Source: Spirosoma endbachense | GTDB lineage: Bacteria > Bacteroidota > Bacteroidia > Cytophagales > Spirosomataceae | Length of the DNA: 64,000 bases | Reading direction: 5' to 3' | Assembly: GCF_010233585.1 (NCBI RefSeq) | Contig: NZ_CP045997.1 | Coordinates: 8,702,682 to 8,766,681 of the forward strand | Shown: positions 54,055-63,456 of the stretch, piece after piece | How the letters are laid out: every line of letters starts with the position of its first letter | Position numbering within the stretch: the first letter of the stretch is position 1 | Notes under the pieces: model-generated | The model's database searches: none | The model's input: the letters and a program-made list of their open reading frames with translations, nothing else | Told to the model about the DNA's origin: nothing | Position numbers and translations under genes: made by a program

Positions 54055-55470
54055 ATGAAAGCTATAAAACATACTCTAACCCTCTTCTGCATCTGGCTGC
54101 TGGCATCAGGCTGCAAAGAATCGTTTCTGAATTTAACGCCGATCTCCAACCCTACGGCCGATAATTTCAAAACCCAGGATGATTTCGAACTGGCCGTCAA
54201 TGCGGCTTATGCCTCGCTCTACACGGTTTACCATCCTGAAGGATCGGTCTCGTATGCGAACGAGCAAATGAGCGATAATGCCATCGTGTTTAATATCTCG
54301 GGCATTCAGGCCGATAAGTGGCAGTTTAAAGATTACAGCCTGGCCACCTCTAACACCATGGTTTATCAGTTTTGGCAGGAATATTACAAAGCCATTTTTA
54401 ACGCCAACATTGTTCTGGACAAAATTGAAGCGGCTAATCTAGGCACGCCCTACAAAGAAGGTGTCAAAGCCCAGATGATGTTCTTACGGGGATTGTACTA
54501 TTTTAACATGGTCCAGCTTTGGGGCGATGTGCCCATCGTGACGACACCCCTCACCGGCGAAGACAGTTATAAAGTGCTGCGTTCTCCGCAAGCTGCCGTT
54601 TATGATCAGATTAAAAAAGACCTCATTTATGCGGCCGATAAACTGCCATTAGCTTCAGCCATCACCATTCCTGGCCGGGTTTCAAAAGGAACTGCGCAGA
54701 CCTTGCTTGGAAAAGTGTATTTGACACTAGGCGATAAAGCCTCAGCCGCAACCGTACTGAAAGAAGTTTATAACAGTAATCAGTATTCGTTGCTGCCCAA
54801 TTATGTCGATTTGTGGGGTCCGAACGTAAAAAACACGAAAGAATCTATTTTCGAGATTCAGTTTCTGGGCGGCAATGCCTCTGCACCCTTTAGCCGGTAT
54901 TACCAGACGTTTTACCCAAACAACAATTTTCTGGGCTTTTACGGAGGAGGTATGAACCAGGTTACGGACGATTTGTACAATGAATACGAAACGGGCGATA
55001 CCCGCCGGGACGTTTCAATTGCGCTTGGCTACAACAACTCCGGGACGTTCATCAATCAGAAATACCCGATCAAATGGACCGACACGAAAGCAACTCAGGT
55101 TGGCGGCAACCCACTGGCTAACAACAACTTTATGGTTTTACGTTATGCTGATGTGCTGCTGCTGTTGACCGAAGCAACCGGCGATGCAACCTACCTCAAT
55201 CTGGTACGGACACGGGCCAAGCTGCCCAAGTATGGCGATGCAACGTATCCATCGGCAAAATACGCGTCGCTTGATTTAGCCCTCGAACACGAACGTCGTA
55301 CAGAATTAGCCATTGAATTCAACCGCTGGTTCGATCTGAAGCGAACAAACCGGGCGATTCCGGTACTAACGGCCAAAGGGAAAGCCATCAATCAGAACAA
55401 ACTGCTGTGGCCTATCCCGCAGATTGTTCGCTCACAAAATGACGCCATTACCCAGAATGCAGGGTATTGA
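54055..55470 (+). CDS. SusD/RagB-family outer-membrane lipoprotein (3rd pair)
   Basis: The 471-residue protein has a lipoprotein signal ending LLASGCKES (Cys20). The SusD features are MFLRGLYYFNMVQLWGDVPIVTTPL (about residue 142) and the C-terminal ALEHERRTELAIEFNRWFDLKRTNRAI and LLWPIPQI motifs. It would bind the glycan on the cell surface for the SusC transporter encoded 18 bases upstream. A strong terminator follows 75 bases after its stop. Confidence 0.96.
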   Translation: MKAIKHTLTLFCIWLLASGCKESFLNLTPISNPTADNFKTQDDFELAVNAAYASLYTVYHPEGSVSYANEQMSDNAIVFNISGIQADKWQFKDYSLATSNTMVYQFWQEYYKAIFNANIVLDKIEAANLGTPYKEGVKAQMMFLRGLYYFNMVQLWGDVPIVTTPLTGEDSYKVLRSPQAAVYDQIKKDLIYAADKLPLASAITIPGRVSKGTAQTLLGKVYLTLGDKASAATVLKEVYNSNQYSLLPNYVDLWGPNVKNTKESIFEIQFLGGNASAPFSRYYQTFYPNNNFLGFYGGGMNQVTDDLYNEYETGDTRRDVSIALGYNNSGTFINQKYPIKWTDTKATQVGGNPLANNNFMVLRYADVLLLLTEATGDATYLNLVRTRAKLPKYGDATYPSAKYASLDLALEHERRTELAIEFNRWFDLKRTNRAIPVLTAKGKAINQNKLLWPIPQIVRSQNDAITQNAGY

Positions 55471-55544
55471 CAGGACGCAACTGGAATTTTTGTTTACGGT
55501 AGAGAACTGGCGTTAGCTCCCGTTAATCACCTGTTTATCCCTTC

Positions 55545-55587
55545 ACCTTCCCGAAAGCTTTAGTGCTTTCGGGAAGGTCTTTTTTTT
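55545..55587 (+). terminator. Rho-independent terminator after the third SusC/SusD pair
   Basis: Arms 55545-55558 and 55565-55578 are exact 14-nt reverse complements with a 6-nt loop. An eight-T tract (55580-55587) follows. This is a typical intrinsic terminator, and it separates the SusC/SusD transcript from the GH140/GH43 genes, which then need their own promoter. Confidence 0.9.
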
Positions 55588-55669
55588 GGCCATACAGGGT
55601 TGATAAAATCATACAAACCGCCGAAAAAATCATACACATTACCGCCCTCAAAAAGTCCATTCTTTGTAA

Positions 55670-57076
55670 ATGCTAAATTTAATAATCAAACGAACCATCT
55701 TTTTTATTCTCGTAGCAGCCACACTGGTTGCCTGTAGCCCAACCGAAAAAGAGTTGGAAGCAAGTCGGCTTCTTGTTACATCGAACGGCCGATTCCTATC
55801 CACCGGTGACAACAAACCCTTCTTCTGGCTGGGCGATACAGGCTGGTTATTGTTCAGCCGGTTAAAGCGTGAAGAAGTCGAGACGTATCTGGAAAACAGA
55901 AAACAAAAGGGCTTTAATGTCATTCAGGTGATGGTATTGCATACCCTTGCGGCCACCAATGCCTATGGTGACTCGGCATTGATCGATCGGAATGTTGCCT
56001 CGCCATTGGTTACTGAAGGTGGTTCGTTCAGCGACAGCCTCGCCTATGACTACTGGGACCATGTCGATTTTGTTATTGATAAAGCAGCCGAAAAAGGCAT
56101 CTACATGGCGCTTGTTCCCGTTTGGGGTAACAATGTAAAAAAAGGCGGGGTGAGTCAGCAGCAGGCCCAAACGTATGCTGAATTTTTAGCCAATCGCTAC
56201 AAAAACCGGCCAAATATCATCTGGCTGAATGGCGGTGATATTAAAGGAAGCGATTCACTGGATGTCTGGAAAACCATCGGCCGAGCCATCAATCAAACCG
56301 ATTCAACGCATCTCATCACGTTTCATCCACGGGGTCGGTCGTCCTCGTCGGAGTGGTTTCACAACGAAGACTGGCTGGATTTCAACATGATCCAGTCCGG
56401 CCATAAGACGTATGCTCAGGATACGGCAGCAAACGAAACACTGCATTACGGCGAAGACAACTGGCGATACATTCAGACTGATTTAGCGTTAAAACCGCTC
56501 AAACCGACTATCGATGGTGAACCCTCGTACGAAGGTATTCCGCACGGACTGCACGATGTTAACCTGCCCCGCTGGACGGCCGATGAGGTGCGCCGATATG
56601 GCTACTGGTCTGTGCTGGCCGGGGCATTCGGGTACACTTATGGGCATAATTCGGTGATGCAGATGTATAAGTTGGGCGATCAGGACACCTCGTTTGGTCC
56701 CCTCGAAACCTGGGACAAAGCCCTTGACGCACCCGGAGCCGGACAGATGATTTACCTGAAAAATCTGCTGCTCGCGTACTCTTTTTTCGACCGTGTGCCC
56801 GACCAGTCACTGATCGCCAACCAGGGGAATCGATATGACTATCTGGTTGCCAGTCGGGGTCCGGATTACGCATTAGTCTATACCTACACGGGTCGAAACA
56901 TCAGGCTAAACATGGGTAAACTTCCGGGCAATACCGTAGTTGCCTCGTGGTTCAATCCACGCGATGGAAAAACAGCCCCAATCGGCGATAGACCGAACAA
57001 AGGTGTTCAGGAATTTAACCCACCCGCCGAACCCAAAGCAGGCAATGATTGGGTCTTAATCATTCAGAAAAAATGA
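55670..57076 (+). CDS. GH140 family (DUF4038) apiosidase-like lipoprotein
   Basis: The 468-residue protein is a lipoprotein (signal ends TLVACSP, Cys22). It has a DUF4038 TIM barrel (FFWLGDTGWLLFSRLKREEVETYLENRKQKGFNVIQVMVL region) and a C-terminal DUF4038-associated domain. Candidate catalytic residues are Asp190 (LNGGDIKG) and Glu284 (DGEPSYEG), matching the Asp/Glu pair known for family GH140. Characterised GH140 enzymes remove apiose from galacturonic acid in rhamnogalacturonan-II. It would therefore release apiose at the cell surface for the apiose-type operon at 21195-31687. The next gene overlaps its stop codon by four bases. Confidence 0.85.
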   Translation: MLNLIIKRTIFFILVAATLVACSPTEKELEASRLLVTSNGRFLSTGDNKPFFWLGDTGWLLFSRLKREEVETYLENRKQKGFNVIQVMVLHTLAATNAYGDSALIDRNVASPLVTEGGSFSDSLAYDYWDHVDFVIDKAAEKGIYMALVPVWGNNVKKGGVSQQQAQTYAEFLANRYKNRPNIIWLNGGDIKGSDSLDVWKTIGRAINQTDSTHLITFHPRGRSSSSEWFHNEDWLDFNMIQSGHKTYAQDTAANETLHYGEDNWRYIQTDLALKPLKPTIDGEPSYEGIPHGLHDVNLPRWTADEVRRYGYWSVLAGAFGYTYGHNSVMQMYKLGDQDTSFGPLETWDKALDAPGAGQMIYLKNLLLAYSFFDRVPDQSLIANQGNRYDYLVASRGPDYALVYTYTGRNIRLNMGKLPGNTVVASWFNPRDGKTAPIGDRPNKGVQEFNPPAEPKAGNDWVLIIQKK

Positions 57077-57975
57077 ACCGGATCATCTGTTTACTCTTCA
57101 TTACCCTGTTCTTCTGCTCCTGCTCAAAGAGCGTCTATCTGTTTAGCTCTTTTCATGAGCCAGCGAATGAAGGACTTCGATTGCTCTACAGCCATGATGG
57201 TTATAAATGGACAGACCTGAATCACACGTATCTGAAGCCCGAAATTGGCAATCAGAAAGTCATGCGCGACCCGTCGATTGCCCAAGGGAAAGACGGGACA
57301 TTTCATCTGGTCTGGACGAGCAGCTGGAAGGACGACAAAGGGTTCGGTTATGCCAGTTCAAAAGATCTGATTCACTGGTCGGCAGAGCAGTTCATCCCGG
57401 TTATGGACCATGAGCCGACAACGGTAAATGTGTGGGCGCCCGAACTGCTCTATGATGATGAAACCGACCAGTTTGTTATCATCTGGGCGTCAACGATTCC
57501 AGATCGGTTTGAGCGGGGTATTGAGGAGGAGAAGAACAACCATCGTATGTATTACACGACCACGAAAGACTTCAAAACTTTCGCTCCGACAAAGCTCTTT
57601 CTCGACCCTAAGTTCAGTGTGATCGATGCGGTAATTGTAAAACGTAAAGCGGCTGATTATGTATTGGTTCTGAAAGACAATACCCGTCCGGAGCGGAACC
57701 TGAAAGTAGCCTTTGGCAACAGCGCAACCGGGCCCTTTACCAATGTATCGGAACCCTTCACGAAGAAATTTACTGAAGGCCCATCCGTGGCTAAAGTCGG
57801 CGACAACTGGCTAATTTATTTTGACTCGTATCAGGACAAAAAGTATGGTGCGGTAAAAACCGCTGATTTCAAAACCTTCACGGATGTGTCCGCCCAAACG
57901 TCAATTCCGGAGGGTCATAAACACGGCACCATTTTCAAGGTAAAAAAGCGTGTTTTGAAGGCATTGTTGAAATAA
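57073..57975 (+). CDS. GH43-family lipoprotein (arabinosidase/galactosidase-like)
   Basis: The ATG at 57073 overlaps the GH140 stop (ATGA), indicating coupled translation. The 300-residue protein has a lipoprotein signal (LFFCSCSKS) and one five-bladed GH43 propeller. Candidate acidic residues are Asp66 (MRDPSIA), Asp185 and Glu235 (TEGPSV), with Glu124 in WAPELLYDD structural. GH43 enzymes remove arabinose, galactose or xylose from pectin or arabinoxylan. The subfamily and substrate are not certain. Confidence 0.85.
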   Translation: MNRIICLLFITLFFCSCSKSVYLFSSFHEPANEGLRLLYSHDGYKWTDLNHTYLKPEIGNQKVMRDPSIAQGKDGTFHLVWTSSWKDDKGFGYASSKDLIHWSAEQFIPVMDHEPTTVNVWAPELLYDDETDQFVIIWASTIPDRFERGIEEEKNNHRMYYTTTKDFKTFAPTKLFLDPKFSVIDAVIVKRKAADYVLVLKDNTRPERNLKVAFGNSATGPFTNVSEPFTKKFTEGPSVAKVGDNWLIYFDSYQDKKYGAVKTADFKTFTDVSAQTSIPEGHKHGTIFKVKKRVLKALLK

Positions 57976-57977
57976 AA

Positions 57978-58016
57978 TCGATGGGTTGTCATGTCTACTG
58001 AATGACAACCCATCGA
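57978..58016. terminator. Bidirectional hairpin between GH43 and AraC genes
   Basis: Arms 57978-57992 and 58002-58016 are exact 15-nt reverse complements around a 9-nt loop, between convergent stop codons at 57975 and 58018. Confidence 0.75.
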
Positions 58017-58017
58017 C

Positions 58018-58908
58018 TCAGGCGACCAAAACCCGTCCTTTATTCAAATATTTACGCTTGTATTCCAGCGGAGTCAGTCCTGTCACTTTTTTGAAGTGGC
58101 GGTAAAAATTCGACACGTTATTGAAGCCGCAATCGAAGCAGATCACCTCGGTTGGCGTTTTATCCTCGATTAATGCCCGGCAGGCATGACTAATTCGTAT
58201 TTCAATCAAAAAGTCGTAATACGTCTTATTGGTCATCAATTTAAAATAGCGGCAAAATGACGTAACACTTAAATTGCTGATTGCCGAGATTTCTTCCAGG
58301 GTGATATCTTTTTTATAATTTGTTAGCGTATAGTTACAAACCTTATTCAACCGGAGTGTATCGGTTTCATTGGACTGATAAAATTCGGCCCGGCCGCTAA
58401 CAATCATCTCGTATTCATCGGTTTCAGCCAGCGTCTTAAGAATAGAGAGCAGAATAATAATTTTATCAAGATTAGTGGCATGCACGGCCTGGCGCATTAG
58501 CTCAACAAGTTTTTGATTTGTTTTGCCGGTAATAACCATGCCACTCTTGGCTTTTTCGTAGAGCTTTGGAATTAAATAAGCCTCCGGTAATTTCAGCAAA
58601 TGTTCGCCTAAACAATCCGGCAAAAACTGAATAACAATAACCTCAATAGCTAAGTCCGGATCGTTGTGAAAATATTGTTCATTACTGCGCCAGGTATGCG
58701 GCAAATTTTCACCGACCAATACAACTTCACCGTGCGAGAAATTGCTGATTTTATCGCCAATAAATCGGACGCCTTCCCCCTTGACAATGTAATGCAGTTC
58801 AAGCTCAGGATGGTAATGCCATATATTCTTAAAATGCGGTAAGGTATCATGTCGAACCGTAAACGAGCTCTCCAGTTTTACGGTCACTTTGCGAAATAAT
58901 GGCTTCAT
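58018..58908 (-). CDS. AraC-family transcriptional regulator
   Basis: The 296-residue protein has an N-terminal cupin-type ligand-binding domain (HYHPELELHYIVKGEGVRFIGDK, about residues 31-53). A C-terminal double helix-turn-helix covers about residues 190-290 (ITLEEISAISNLSVTSFCRYFKLMTNKTYYDFLIEIR and CFDCGFNNVSNFYRHFKKVTGLTPLEYKRKY). AraC proteins mostly activate sugar genes on binding a sugar. It is a candidate activator for the GH140/GH43 or DUF3826 transcripts, and a second candidate, besides DeoR, for the palindrome at 34321/39378/44460. Divergent 537-base intergenic space lies between it and the DUF3826 gene. Confidence 0.93.
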   Translation of the reverse strand: MKPLFRKVTVKLESSFTVRHDTLPHFKNIWHYHPELELHYIVKGEGVRFIGDKISNFSHGEVVLVGENLPHTWRSNEQYFHNDPDLAIEVIVIQFLPDCLGEHLLKLPEAYLIPKLYEKAKSGMVITGKTNQKLVELMRQAVHATNLDKIIILLSILKTLAETDEYEMIVSGRAEFYQSNETDTLRLNKVCNYTLTNYKKDITLEEISAISNLSVTSFCRYFKLMTNKTYYDFLIEIRISHACRALIEDKTPTEVICFDCGFNNVSNFYRHFKKVTGLTPLEYKRKYLNKGRVLVA

Positions 58909-59445
58909 ACTATTAACAAATAAGATTCAGTGCAGTTGACAGCTATTCCTGTCGATTCTCCACTGATAAGTCATTCAAAATAAACGCTAAAAACGGTTCA
59001 AAGCTACAACTGACTCTCCTTCGGGACAAGCTACTTATGGTTATAGAAGCAGTTCGTCCGGCTTGTCTACTGAACAGCTATTGATCAGAAATGAGTAAAT
59101 ATCACCACCGGCAAAGTCGCTCACTATCTATCTGGTTTCAACCTTCTATCCTCATCAGAGCGAGTCTGAACCGAAAGTTACCCTTCTATTAGTATATAAA
59201 CGAAAGAACCTGAATTATTCATATTTGTTCTATGATAATTTCCTACAATAAATTGACAAAAAAATGCAGTTGTAGCCCTGTAATGTACCATATTTTTGTA
59301 CTGTATTATAGAAAAGTATAGTTTAATATAGGTTTTTTCTGCTTTTAAGGGGCATTTAATAAGGCACTCCTGATCGATTAATAGCAGATCTTATGCCCGG
59401 CAAGGCAAATAAACTGACACGGTTTCTGACTCTAAATTTGCACAA
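58909..59445. promoter_or_regulatory. Divergent intergenic region AraC / DUF3826 with promoter boxes
   Basis: TATTTTTG at 59291-59298 and TAAATTTG at 59433-59440 match TAnnTTTG on the plus strand. The first has a near -33 match GTTG at 59269-59272 with 18-base spacing. The second lies only 5 bases before the ATG at 59446 and would give a leaderless transcript, so the first is more likely the DUF3826 promoter. No gene is seen. Confidence 0.45.
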
Positions 59446-60135
59446 ATGGCTATCACGTTGAAACGCTTCCTGACTGTGGTTATTACCTGTATCGTTGCCA
59501 TAGGTTCAGCATTGGGGCAGGAACAGACCCCCGAAAGTAAAGAAGCAGCCTACACGCGGGTGATCAACGAACGGGCCGCCAAGATTGTAGCCGTTCTTGG
59601 TATCATCGACGAACGGGCTTCGGCGCATGTTCAACAAACAATTACTCAGCAGTATCGAAGCCTCAACGCTATTCACGAAAGCCGGAAAGAGGCACTCAAT
59701 GCCCTCAAAAGTATAACGGAGAAAGAAACCGCAGAGGCTGAAAAAAATAAAATTGAAGCGGAGTCAACAGATAAGCTAAAAAAATTACATGAAGCGTACT
59801 TAGCAAATCTGGCAACCGATTTAAATTCGACACAGGTCGAGAAAGTAAAAGATGGAATGACCTACGGTGTTTTGCCGCTTACGTATAAAGGATATCAGTC
59901 GATGTTACCGGATTTAACCGATCCGCAAAAAACACAAATACTTGCTTATTTAACCGAAGCGCGTGAACTAGCAATGGATGCCGAATCATCTGAGAAAAAA
60001 CACGCCGTTTTCGGAAAATATAAAGGCCGGATCAATAACTTTTTATCAGCGGCAGGAATAGACATGAAAAAAGCAAGTAAAGAGTGGGAAGAACGCATTG
60101 CAAAGGAGGCTGAAAAGCCGAAAAAAGAAGGGTAG
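59446..60135 (+). CDS. DUF3826 exported protein
   Basis: The 229-residue protein has a signal peptide ending at about residue 25 (ALGQEQ). A helical domain with long Glu/Lys-rich stretches (about residues 60-110) and the conserved segments KVKDGMTYGVLPLTYKGYQSMLP and DAESSEKKHAVFGKYKGRINN follow. DUF3826 proteins are typical of Bacteroidota polysaccharide loci, often pectin-related; no activity is known. It leads the fourth SusC gene by 87 bases and probably shares its transcript. A TTG at 59458 is an alternative start. Confidence 0.83.
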   Translation: MAITLKRFLTVVITCIVAIGSALGQEQTPESKEAAYTRVINERAAKIVAVLGIIDERASAHVQQTITQQYRSLNAIHESRKEALNALKSITEKETAEAEKNKIEAESTDKLKKLHEAYLANLATDLNSTQVEKVKDGMTYGVLPLTYKGYQSMLPDLTDPQKTQILAYLTEARELAMDAESSEKKHAVFGKYKGRINNFLSAAGIDMKKASKEWEERIAKEAEKPKKEG

Positions 60136-60222
60136 TTTTTACTATATTTTTCGGGTATTTTTTAATGTATTCCTACTCAACTATCCTGCTTTTCCCTAAA
60201 CTTTTTAATTAAACCAATCACC

Positions 60223-63200
60223 ATGACATTGGCTTTACGAACTCAAAAACTCTTCAGCAGCACCATAAAACTGGCTTGTGCGCTAATGCTGGGACTGGTT
60301 ACGGAAGAGATCTGTTACGCAGAAAAAGGCCGGGCGAGTCTATTTATGGGTTCGCCTGAATGGATAGCACCCCTGGAAAATGTTACCGGTACCGTTAAAG
60401 ATGCGAAAGGTGATCCGTTACCTGGCGTTAACGTCTTGATCAAAGGCACCAAAACCGGTACCGTTACCGACATAAAAGGTACGTTCAGGCTGAACCTGCC
60501 CAAAGGAAATGAAACCTTAATTTTCAGCTATATTGGTTTCAAAACGCAGGAAGTTCCGGTAAGTGGGCAGACTACGTTTACCGTTCAATTAGAGGAAGAT
60601 GCGGCTGCCCTGGGTGAAGTCGTTGTTGTCGGCTATGGCGTACAGAAAAAAGTAAGCTTAACGGGAGCCGTTGCATCGGTCGACATGAAAGCGGTGCAGG
60701 ATCTGCCAGTCAACAACCTCTCAGCCGTGCTGGCAGGTCAGTTGCCCGGCGTTGGTGTTTCGGGGGGTACGAGTCGCCCCGGCGATAATGCCCAGATCAC
60801 GGTTCGTAACCCAATTATCCTCTCCAAAGATGGCGGAACGCTTCAACCACTCTACGTCATCGATAACGTAGTCAGGTCGTCTGATGATTTCAATGCACTC
60901 GATGTATCGGAAGTGGATGCGATTTCAGTGCTGAAAGATGCCGCTGCCGCTATTTACGGAGCCCGTTCTAACCAGGGTGTTGTTGTCGTTACAACCAAAC
61001 GCGGGAAAGCCGGAACCCCTAAATTCAGTTATAGCGGCTCAACGGGTATTTCCAATGCAACGCTGCCTAAAATGATGAATGGCGTTCAGCAGGCGACCTA
61101 CCTGAATGATCTGAACTACGCAGCCGGAAAACCAGCGACCGATCCGCTCATCTACACACCCGACGAACTAGCTTATTTCAAGGACAACAATACAGATTGG
61201 TTACGTAAGGCCTGGCAGCAGTCGACCGTTGTGCGTCATGCCCTCAACGTGAGTGGGGGTAACGATAAAGCGACCTATTTTGCCGGGGCCAGCTACAACG
61301 CTCAGAACGCTAACTTCGACAACATCAATACCAACAAGTGGACATTCCGGGCAAGTGCTGATATGCAGGTCACGAAAGGCCTCAAAGCGGCTCTTTCGTT
61401 GAGCAGCTACATTGGCAACAAACGCATGTACTATCTGAAGCAGGGGGGCGAAAACGCGGAGAACGACATGAAGGGCCTTCTCTACACTCCTCAGTTTGCA
61501 CCACCTTATGTGAATGGCTTACCGGTACTGCTGTCTAATTCCGGCAACACGAATACCATTGATGCCTTTAATTTCTTCGAGGTTCAGAATTCAAACAACT
61601 ACACCCAGACCAAAAGCACGGGACTGAACGTAACGGCTAATCTGGACTACGAAATTCCATTCGTAAAAGGCCTGAAAGCCCGCGTGCTCTACAGCCGCAC
61701 ATTCGACAATAGCTTTGGGAAGCAGTATGGCACTAAATACAACGTGTATAGTTTCTCGATGCTGGGCGACCATAAGCACATTTACGGGGGAGATGTCATC
61801 AAAACAACTTCGCTCAACAATGGCGACCGCGTCCGACTCAATCCGGGCTATATTGATACATACCAATTTAACGGCTACCTGAACTATGATCGTCAGTTCG
61901 GCAAACATCAGGTAACGGCTATCGCTTTCTTCGAGCAGGCCGAAACCCACGCCGACAATGTACAGGCTATGGCTGAGGGCGTCATCATCGGCGGCCTCGA
62001 CAACATGCGCTACGCAACCGGTACCCAGACAACTTCAGAAACCGAGTCGGAAACAGGATTCCTGTCTTACGCCGGTCGGGTCAATTACAACTACGCCAAC
62101 AAATACCTGTTCGAAACGGCCATTCGGTATGACGCTTCGACCAACTTTGCCCCTGAATATCGCTGGGGATTGTTTCCATCCTTCTCGCTTGGATGGGTTA
62201 TATCGGAGGAACGGTTCTTTCGGGATAATGTCCGCTGGATTGACTTCCTGAAACTGCGTGGATCGCTGGGCTTTCTGGGCGGTGATGCGACAAGAGCCTA
62301 TAACTGGCTGACCAGCTACTCGATTCAGCAGGGAAAAGGGGCCGTATTTGGTGGCAATGCAGACCGGCCGCTAGTCGTGACACCCAACAACGCGATGGCT
62401 AACCGTCAGGCTCGCTGGGACGACAATACGAAATACAACGTCGGTATCGACGCTCAATTCCTGAAAAATCGGCTGTCGGTTACGCTTGATGCCTTCTACG
62501 ACCACCGCTACAACATGTTGACCACGTTAAGCTCGTCGGTGCCTTTACTGGTTGGCGCTACCCTACCCTCCGAAAACTACGCGACCGTCAATGGATTCGG
62601 GACGGAGATTTCGTTGGGCTGGAATGATAAAATCGGGAGCGACTGGTCCTATAAAGTCAATACCTTCTTTACCTGGAATGACAACAAGCAGGTGCTGGTC
62701 GATGTCGATCGGGGCAAAATTGGTACGTATTTAGATCCAACCGGAAAATCGAATGATATGGGTTTATTGGGCTACCATTACCTGGGTATGTTCAGAACGC
62801 AACAGGATGTTGACCAATATCTGGAAAAGAATCCGGGCTATACACTCTTCGGTGCTGTGCCCAAACCAGGAATGCTTTATTATCAGGATGTCAGAGGGCC
62901 GAAAGATGCCTCGGGGCAGTTCACCGCACCGGATGGAAAAATTACCGATGCCGATTTAGACTACCTGACCAAAAAAGCCAACAATCACTACGGCATTGGG
63001 TTTAATTTCTCGGCTTCGTATAAAAATTTCTCGCTGGCAGCCGTGATCGGCGGTTCGTTTGGTGGCCAGTCAATGGTAGAAGGAACCGCTCGGGCACAAG
63101 GAACACTAACGTCGAATCGTCCGGTATTCTGGGCCGATCACTGGACACCCGAGAATCCGAATGCGGCCTACCCGAGCCCGTATTATAAAGACACCTACAC

Positions 63201-63441
63201 AGTCGATTCGCAATTCTGGTACGTCAGCTCTACCCAACTGTCGGTTCGAAATCTGAACCTTTCCTACGGGCTGCCTGCTGCTCTGGCCAGCAAACTAAAG
63301 CTTAGCAGTGTGCGTGCTTATCTGGTAGCGACGAACCCGCTTAATCTATACAATCCATACAGCTGGAAATCCTACTCGGGCAATTTCGATTCCTATCCCA
63401 TGCTGCGGTCGTTTTCACTGGGACTGAATCTTGGTTTGTAA
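60223..63441 (+). CDS. SusC/RagA-family TonB-linked outer-membrane transporter (4th pair)
   Basis: The 1072-residue protein has an N-terminal signal, carboxypeptidase-D-like domain (VTGTVKDAKGDPLPGVNVLIKG, from about residue 54), GEVVVVGYGVQ, plug (VDAISVLKDAAAAIYGARSNQGVVVVTTKRG, with the YGAR motif) and barrel. It lies 87 bases downstream of the DUF3826 gene and 15 bases upstream of a SusD gene that continues beyond the window. Confidence 0.95.
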   Translation: MTLALRTQKLFSSTIKLACALMLGLVTEEICYAEKGRASLFMGSPEWIAPLENVTGTVKDAKGDPLPGVNVLIKGTKTGTVTDIKGTFRLNLPKGNETLIFSYIGFKTQEVPVSGQTTFTVQLEEDAAALGEVVVVGYGVQKKVSLTGAVASVDMKAVQDLPVNNLSAVLAGQLPGVGVSGGTSRPGDNAQITVRNPIILSKDGGTLQPLYVIDNVVRSSDDFNALDVSEVDAISVLKDAAAAIYGARSNQGVVVVTTKRGKAGTPKFSYSGSTGISNATLPKMMNGVQQATYLNDLNYAAGKPATDPLIYTPDELAYFKDNNTDWLRKAWQQSTVVRHALNVSGGNDKATYFAGASYNAQNANFDNINTNKWTFRASADMQVTKGLKAALSLSSYIGNKRMYYLKQGGENAENDMKGLLYTPQFAPPYVNGLPVLLSNSGNTNTIDAFNFFEVQNSNNYTQTKSTGLNVTANLDYEIPFVKGLKARVLYSRTFDNSFGKQYGTKYNVYSFSMLGDHKHIYGGDVIKTTSLNNGDRVRLNPGYIDTYQFNGYLNYDRQFGKHQVTAIAFFEQAETHADNVQAMAEGVIIGGLDNMRYATGTQTTSETESETGFLSYAGRVNYNYANKYLFETAIRYDASTNFAPEYRWGLFPSFSLGWVISEERFFRDNVRWIDFLKLRGSLGFLGGDATRAYNWLTSYSIQQGKGAVFGGNADRPLVVTPNNAMANRQARWDDNTKYNVGIDAQFLKNRLSVTLDAFYDHRYNMLTTLSSSVPLLVGATLPSENYATVNGFGTEISLGWNDKIGSDWSYKVNTFFTWNDNKQVLVDVDRGKIGTYLDPTGKSNDMGLLGYHYLGMFRTQQDVDQYLEKNPGYTLFGAVPKPGMLYYQDVRGPKDASGQFTAPDGKITDADLDYLTKKANNHYGIGFNFSASYKNFSLAAVIGGSFGGQSMVEGTARAQGTLTSNRPVFWADHWTPENPNAAYPSPYYKDTYTVDSQFWYVSSTQLSVRNLNLSYGLPAALASKLKLSSVRAYLVATNPLNLYNPYSWKSYSGNFDSYPMLRSFSLGLNLGL

Positions 63442-63456
63442 ACCCCATCCGATATC

